Below are positions 45,854-50,136 of a stretch of 50,136 nucleotides of DNA, piece by piece. The notes under the pieces were generated by a model. The model was given only the letters and a program-made list of their open reading frames with translations. It made no database searches and was not told where the DNA came from. This DNA is from Hyphomicrobiales bacterium (GTDB lineage: Bacteria > Pseudomonadota > Alphaproteobacteria > Rhizobiales > Methyloligellaceae). Position 1 is the first letter of the stretch. The number at the start of each line of letters is the position of its first letter. Both the position numbers and the translations under genes were made by a program. The stretch covers positions 1 through 50,136 of the forward strand of contig JAJFHP010000015.1 of assembly GCA_021775555.1 (NCBI GenBank), in the 5' to 3' direction.

Positions 45854-46113
45854 TGTTTTTCTTCTCCACCGGAACCGTCGAGAAACGGGCAATTCTCGAT
45901 AAATTGCTTCAGCGATTTGGTGTCATCGCCTTCCCTCATCGCGGTTAGACGTGCCAATTGGGCATTGAGTCCGGCGCGGTGTTCAAGCAGGTGATTGAAC
46001 TGCGCATCACACCCGGTAATTGGTCCGGGATAAGAGGCGATCTCCTCGTTCAAAGCTGAACGTCGTTCAGTGAGTTGGTCGTGGACCGCCTGCCAAGTTG
46101 GAGGTTTGCTCAT
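45850..46113 (-). CDS. Small protein of unknown function, probable coiled coil
   Basis: 87-aa soluble protein from ATG 46113, which overlaps the rimO stop (ATGA); its own stop overlaps the next gene (ATGA). Helical, with leucine/glutamine-rich heptads ([25 protein letters not shown]), two cysteines and an acidic C-terminus. Not recognised; the double coupling suggests it is translated with RimO. Confidence 0.7.
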   Translation of the reverse strand: MSKPPTWQAVHDQLTERRSALNEEIASYPGPITGCDAQFNHLLEHRAGLNAQLARLTAMREGDDTKSLKQFIENCPFLDGSGGEEKQ

Positions 46114-47474
46114 TCCTGCGTCCTCACAGGAACACCCCACAGATCATATTCATCCGCATGCTCGATACGAACTTTGAGCATATCGCCCGGCTCAAGCTCA
46201 CTCTCGCCATTGATAAACACACAGCCGTCAATCTCCGGTGCATCCCAGCTTGAGCGCGCGATAGCGCCTTCCTCGTCCACCTCATCTACCAGCACGTCGA
46301 TCTCGCGGCCCACACGGGCAGACAGCAACCCGGCGCTGACTTGCTTCTGGGTTTCCATCAGCCGGGCGAAGCGCTCGTCCTTCACCTCTTGCGGCACATG
46401 ATCTTCGAGAGCGTTCGAGCGCGCTCCCTCGACGTCCTCATATTTGAAGCAGCCAACCCTGGTGAGCTTGGCATCGCGCAGCCAGTCCAGCAGGAATTCA
46501 AAATCCTCTTCCGTCTCTCCGGGGAAGCCAACGATGAAGCTCGAACGAATGGCGAGGTCAGGGCATATGCTGCGCCACTGCTGAATACGCGCCAGCGTCT
46601 TTTCCTGGGCGCCGGGGCGGCGCATGGCCTTGAGCACATTCGGTGCCGCATGTTGAAAGGGAATATCGAGATAGGGCAGCACCTGACCCTCCGCCATCAG
46701 CGGGATGACCTCATCCACATGGGGATATGGGTAGACATAGTGCAGCCGCACCCACACGCCGAGCGAGCCAAGCGCTTTGGTGAGATCGAAAAAGCGCGCT
46801 TTGAGAGAAGTTCCGTTCCAATCGCTTGTCTCATATTTCAGATCAAGACCGTAAGCGGATGTATCCTGGCTGATGACCAGCAACTCCCGCACGCCCGCCT
46901 CCACCAGCCGTTCTGCCTCGCGCATGACATCCCCGGCCGGCCGGCTTGCGAGCCGTCCGCGCATGGAAGGGATGATGCAGAAGGCGCATTTGTTATTGCA
47001 GCCTTCTGAAATTTTCAAATAGGCGTAATGGCGCGGCGTCAGGCGAATGCCTTCGGGCGGTATCAGATCCAGAAACGGATCATGCGCCGGGGGAACCACA
47101 TTATGGATCTCCGACACCACCTGCTCATATTGATGGGGCCCCGTTACGGCGAGCACGCCGGGATGTTCTGCACGGATGCGATCTTCCTCAACCCCAAGGC
47201 ACCCGGTGACGATCACCTGGCCGTTCTCGGCCAACGCCTCGCCGATGGCGTCGAGTGACTCCTGCTTGGCTGTATCAAGAAAGCCGCAGGTGTTGACCAC
47301 CACCACGTCCGCGCCTTCATAGTCGCGCGATAATTCATACCCTTCCGCGCGCAGCCGCGTGATGATGCGTTCAGAATCAACCAGTGCCTTGGGACAGCCG
47401 AGACTGACAAAGCCAACTTTTGGAATATTCTTCGCGGCTGATTTTCGCGATGCGGAAGGTGCGGGCGTATCCAT
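46110..47474 (-). CDS. rimO: Ribosomal protein S12 methylthiotransferase RimO
   Basis: 454-aa radical SAM enzyme that methylthiolates S12 Asp. N-terminal UPF0004 domain cysteines lie in [21 protein letters not shown] and TGCLGVEE; the radical SAM CxxxCxxC in [12 protein letters not shown]; the TRAM domain is at the C-terminus ([26 protein letters not shown]). First gene of a coupled operon. Confidence 0.97.
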   Translation of the reverse strand: MDTPAPSASRKSAAKNIPKVGFVSLGCPKALVDSERIITRLRAEGYELSRDYEGADVVVVNTCGFLDTAKQESLDAIGEALAENGQVIVTGCLGVEEDRIRAEHPGVLAVTGPHQYEQVVSEIHNVVPPAHDPFLDLIPPEGIRLTPRHYAYLKISEGCNNKCAFCIIPSMRGRLASRPAGDVMREAERLVEAGVRELLVISQDTSAYGLDLKYETSDWNGTSLKARFFDLTKALGSLGVWVRLHYVYPYPHVDEVIPLMAEGQVLPYLDIPFQHAAPNVLKAMRRPGAQEKTLARIQQWRSICPDLAIRSSFIVGFPGETEEDFEFLLDWLRDAKLTRVGCFKYEDVEGARSNALEDHVPQEVKDERFARLMETQKQVSAGLLSARVGREIDVLVDEVDEEGAIARSSWDAPEIDGCVFINGESELEPGDMLKVRIEHADEYDLWGVPVRTQE

Positions 47475-47646
47475 GTGAGCCTTATAGGCCAGTGTTGGAC
47501 GCGCGTCAGCACATGGCTTTTACTCAACGGGCGAAGGCCGTGAGAGGTGAGAAGTATGCTTTACAACATATTAAACAAAACCGGGTTTTATTACTCCAGA
47601 ATCAGAAGATTTTCTAGTATTTGCAAAATTCACGGGACACTCAATC

Positions 47647-49164
47647 ATGACTCAACTTGCAACAGCAGAAGAAATGCACGCAATAGTTGTAAATGATGCT
47701 GAAGCAAATGAGGATATTGACTGTTCAAAGATTGCACCAAACCCTGTTGAAGTTGCAGAAATGACCATAACCGGAATTGACCGGGCAGAAGACCAGGCAC
47801 AATTCCTCACGGACATGAGTGGCAAGCTGGGTGGTTTTGGTCTCGAGATGGCCTGCATCGCCCGCTCGACCAATGATGTTTCGGAAGTTGTAAAGCAGGA
47901 TGTGCAGCAGTTTCGCGAGTTAATCGCCAAACTGGAAAACCTTGAAGCACTGAAAAGCGACGTCCAGCAGGAAGTCAACAGCGCCGATGAAGTCACAAAA
48001 CAGGCCAATACCGATATCGAAAGCTCGCGCACGACTTCCCAGCAGGCGCTTGAGGAGATGAACAATCTGATTGCAGGTGTCGATCGTATCGAGACCCGCA
48101 TGGACGAAGTGCAGAACGCCATCGAAAGCATTTCGGCCATCACCAGCTCCATTGATGCCATCGCCCGGCAGACAAACCTTTTGGCCCTCAACGCCACCAT
48201 TGAAGCAGCGCGTGCGGGCGAAGCGGGCAAGGGCTTCGCGGTGGTGGCCTCGGAAGTGAAAGAGCTCGCGAATAATACCAGCGAGGCCACTGCGGAAATC
48301 GATACCGCGCTGGAGAACATCAAGACCGGATTTTCACATCTGAGCGATGAGACGGGTAAGACCGCGACAACAGCGGGGAAGGTGCAGGAGCAAGCCGGCA
48401 CGTTCACGGCCCTGCTGGACACGGTCGGCAAGGCCATGCAGACCATCGGAACTTCGACCCATCGCATTGATGAGCGTGTCGGAGATGTGGGAGAGGCTTG
48501 TAACGAATTCTCGACCATCTTTGTGAAGATGTCTGAAAGCCTGACTTCTTCATCAGACAGCCTCGTGGAATCGACCCAGCAGATGGACGCGGTGGCGCTG
48601 GAAACCGACGCCCTGGTGCTGAGCGTGGCCCAGAGCATCGATACACCGGACAGCTGCATGGCTGAATGGGCCAGGCAAGCGGTGGAGGAAATCAGCAAGG
48701 TCTGCGAGGCGGGGATCGCCAACGGCGAGATCACTGAGGAACGGCTTTTCGACCGGAATTACGAAGAGATCGAAGGCACCAATCCGGAACAGTTCCTCGT
48801 GCCTTGCATCCCCTTCACCGACAAGGTGCTGCCGGATATTCAGGATGGCATGCTCGCCAAATCGGACAGGATCGCCTATTGCTGCGCGACGGACGACCAT
48901 TGCTTTGTCCCGACCCACAATATGGAAGTCTCCAAGCCGCAGGGCGATGATCCGGTCTGGAACGCCGCCAACAGCCGCAACCGCCGCTTTTTCACCAGCG
49001 CTTCCGTCAGCCGCGCGATCCAGAACACCGAACCGCTGATCCTGCAGACCTACCAGCGCGACTTGGGCGGAGGGAATCTCGTCTTCATGAAAGAGATTTC
49101 AGCACCGATTATGATCAATGGCCGCCATTGGGGCTGCCTGCGTACAGGTTATATGACCGAGTAG
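47647..49164 (+). CDS. Soluble methyl-accepting chemotaxis protein with C-terminal sensor domain
   Basis: 505-aa cytoplasmic transducer. No TM helix. The signalling domain hairpin ([33 protein letters not shown] near residues 175-205) lies in the middle. A C-terminal domain from about residue 340 ([14 protein letters not shown]...[14 protein letters not shown]...[14 protein letters not shown]) looks like a Cache/PAS-type input with cysteines. Output domain before input domain is the reverse of the usual MCP order. No CheR pentapeptide. Confidence 0.9.
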   Translation: MTQLATAEEMHAIVVNDAEANEDIDCSKIAPNPVEVAEMTITGIDRAEDQAQFLTDMSGKLGGFGLEMACIARSTNDVSEVVKQDVQQFRELIAKLENLEALKSDVQQEVNSADEVTKQANTDIESSRTTSQQALEEMNNLIAGVDRIETRMDEVQNAIESISAITSSIDAIARQTNLLALNATIEAARAGEAGKGFAVVASEVKELANNTSEATAEIDTALENIKTGFSHLSDETGKTATTAGKVQEQAGTFTALLDTVGKAMQTIGTSTHRIDERVGDVGEACNEFSTIFVKMSESLTSSSDSLVESTQQMDAVALETDALVLSVAQSIDTPDSCMAEWARQAVEEISKVCEAGIANGEITEERLFDRNYEEIEGTNPEQFLVPCIPFTDKVLPDIQDGMLAKSDRIAYCCATDDHCFVPTHNMEVSKPQGDDPVWNAANSRNRRFFTSASVSRAIQNTEPLILQTYQRDLGGGNLVFMKEISAPIMINGRHWGCLRTGYMTE

Positions 49165-49227
49165 GTGCGGACCCAATGTACAGGTTGGGCCTGGCAGCGA
49201 TAGCCGCGGTATCATGGTCAAGCGCAT

Positions 49228-50136
49228 TCAGCTGTGTGGCACGATGTCGAAGGCAATGGAAATGCGCTGCTCGCTCGACTCGAACGGCATGGTCCGGTGA
49301 TAGAAATAGGACGGAAACAGCACCACCATGCCCTCATAAGGCTGGTAGGCGCGCACAATTGGTTCAGCGACGGCTTTGGGATATTCATGAGGGTGGCCGA
49401 ACTCAATCCAACCGTCCTGGGTCTTTGTCCCTGCGGTGATGACGTCCGGTATCCTGGGATAATAAACGCCACTCAGCCAGCCTGCGTTGTGCACATGCGA
49501 CGCCTGATGTCCTTGAGAACCAAGGACTGTTCCCCAGATGTTGATGTCCCAGTTTTTCGGTTGTTGAGCCAGGAAGGGATGCGATGCGTCAATCGGATGG
49601 CTATTCTGATATTCCCCAACAGCTTCGTTTATCAACTCCAGTAGAAATGCAACTGGTCCCAGATTCTTGTCCTCGTGAAAGCCGGATGTCTGGTGACCTT
49701 TCGTTGTCGATTTTCCTCCCGGCTCGTAAGCTAGGTTCGGATGCTCGAGGCAATGTTCGCACAAGGCATTGTTGAAACTTTCAAGGTCCGCAAAGCCGTC
49801 AGGTGGAGAAAAGGTTTGTGTTTCAATCAGCCGGTCGAAATCGACAAGACTGGCCAACTCATCAAGTTTTCCAGCCTCCAGATATGCAATGGATTTGAAC
49901 GACAGAAGCGGTGTGTGCCCGCGAAGAGTTTTCAGCGCCTTGTCGGCAGCTTCCAGCACCATCTCCCACTCACCCACAAACAGGCAGACCCAGGAAAAGT
50001 TGCGCCAAATGGACGGGTCGTCAGGGTCGATGGCCAATGCGCGCTGATACGCGTCGAAGGACTCATCATACCGCTCTGACTTGAGGCAAACCTCGGCAAA
50101 TTTGAGGTGACCTGCTGGTGAATTGGGAAGAAGGGC
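49228..50136 (-). CDS. TPR protein with putative 2OG-Fe(II) oxygenase domain (5' end outside window)
   Basis: The frame stays open to the right edge. N-terminal TPR repeats, of which the last two are visible (SERYDESFDAYQRALAIDPDDP is one), and a C-terminal 2OG-Fe(II) oxygenase-like barrel: HVHNAGWLSGVYYPRIP, GHPHEYP, and LFPSYFYHRTMPF with the distal His and Arg (SSEQRISIAFDI). Matches the putative-2OG-oxygenase/TPR family. Substrate unknown, perhaps a protein side chain. Confidence 0.85.
   Translation of the reverse strand, partial: ALLPNSPAGHLKFAEVCLKSERYDESFDAYQRALAIDPDDPSIWRNFSWVCLFVGEWEMVLEAADKALKTLRGHTPLLSFKSIAYLEAGKLDELASLVDFDRLIETQTFSPPDGFADLESFNNALCEHCLEHPNLAYEPGGKSTTKGHQTSGFHEDKNLGPVAFLLELINEAVGEYQNSHPIDASHPFLAQQPKNWDINIWGTVLGSQGHQASHVHNAGWLSGVYYPRIPDVITAGTKTQDGWIEFGHPHEYPKAVAEPIVRAYQPYEGMVVLFPSYFYHRTMPFESSEQRISIAFDIVPHS

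Noticed and set aside
47652-48734. 360-codon Ser/Thr-rich open frame antisense to the chemotaxis gene
   Set aside because: It mirrors the codon pattern of the MCP coding strand, with no domain, ribosome-binding site or plausible fold.

Overview
The window comes from an alphaproteobacterium, most likely in or near Hyphomicrobiales. The evidence is a Caulobacter/rhizobial-style cpa/tad pilus locus, CtrA-like TTAA-N7-TTAA sites in front of the pilus transcription units, a Yej-type peptide ABC transporter, and short intergenic palindromes of the AATGTCTGCTTT/AAAGCAGACATT type, which turn up in rhizobial gene predictions as spurious peptides. Identifications rest on reading the translated sequence; no database search was run. 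No rRNA, tRNA, CRISPR array, transposase or integrase was seen.

Layout. 1-3.5 kb: end of a Yej-like peptide importer with permease and tandem ATPase fused in one frame, then a GhrA-like hydroxyacid dehydrogenase. 3.5-12.5 kb: mixed metabolic and envelope genes. These are a secreted unknown, a ketopantoate-reductase-like protein, a cysteine-dioxygenase-like cupin next to a four-module rhodanese, a secreted MliC-LprI-SH3 protein, and a coupled operon of M17 aminopeptidase, NlpC/P60 hydrolase and a zinc-ribbon membrane protein, followed by a GST. 12.5-17.9 kb: a compact cluster (VOC, small membrane protein, YHS, SDR, SnoaL-like, PPOX-FNR flavoprotein) divergent from a LysR regulator and bracketed by same-orientation copies of the palindromic repeat. 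It looks like an accessory module of unknown substrate.

18-32.9 kb: a nearly complete Tad/Flp pilus locus. It holds TadD; TadC, TadB, CpaF/TadA, CpaE, CpaD, CpaC and CpaB in one leftward run; CpaA prepilin peptidase; a 54-aa Flp pilin with its own terminator; a secretin-N-terminal-like protein; TadG with a vWA domain; and two TadE-like pseudopilins. Each unit has a candidate CtrA half-site pair upstream.

33-40.9 kb: a catabolic/redox run of FAH-family hydrolase, a second ketopantoate-reductase-like protein and NAD(P) aldehyde dehydrogenase, then a tungsten-type aldehyde oxidoreductase operon (16-Cys ferredoxin, AOR catalytic subunit, FAD/NAD reductase, MoaD-like protein, 99-aa unknown). The likely role is oxidation of aldehydes by two routes, one NAD(P)-linked and one W-pterin-linked. 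A 28-codon membrane microprotein and a second LysR regulator, possibly leaderless, follow. 41.9-44.8 kb: two secreted proteins sharing the same SPOR-like C-terminal module, and a DUF6159-like membrane protein. 44.8-47.5 kb: a coupled rimO / small coiled-coil protein / isopropylmalate-dehydrogenase-family operon. 47.6-50.1 kb: a soluble chemotaxis transducer, and a TPR-2OG-Fe(II) oxygenase that runs off the right edge.
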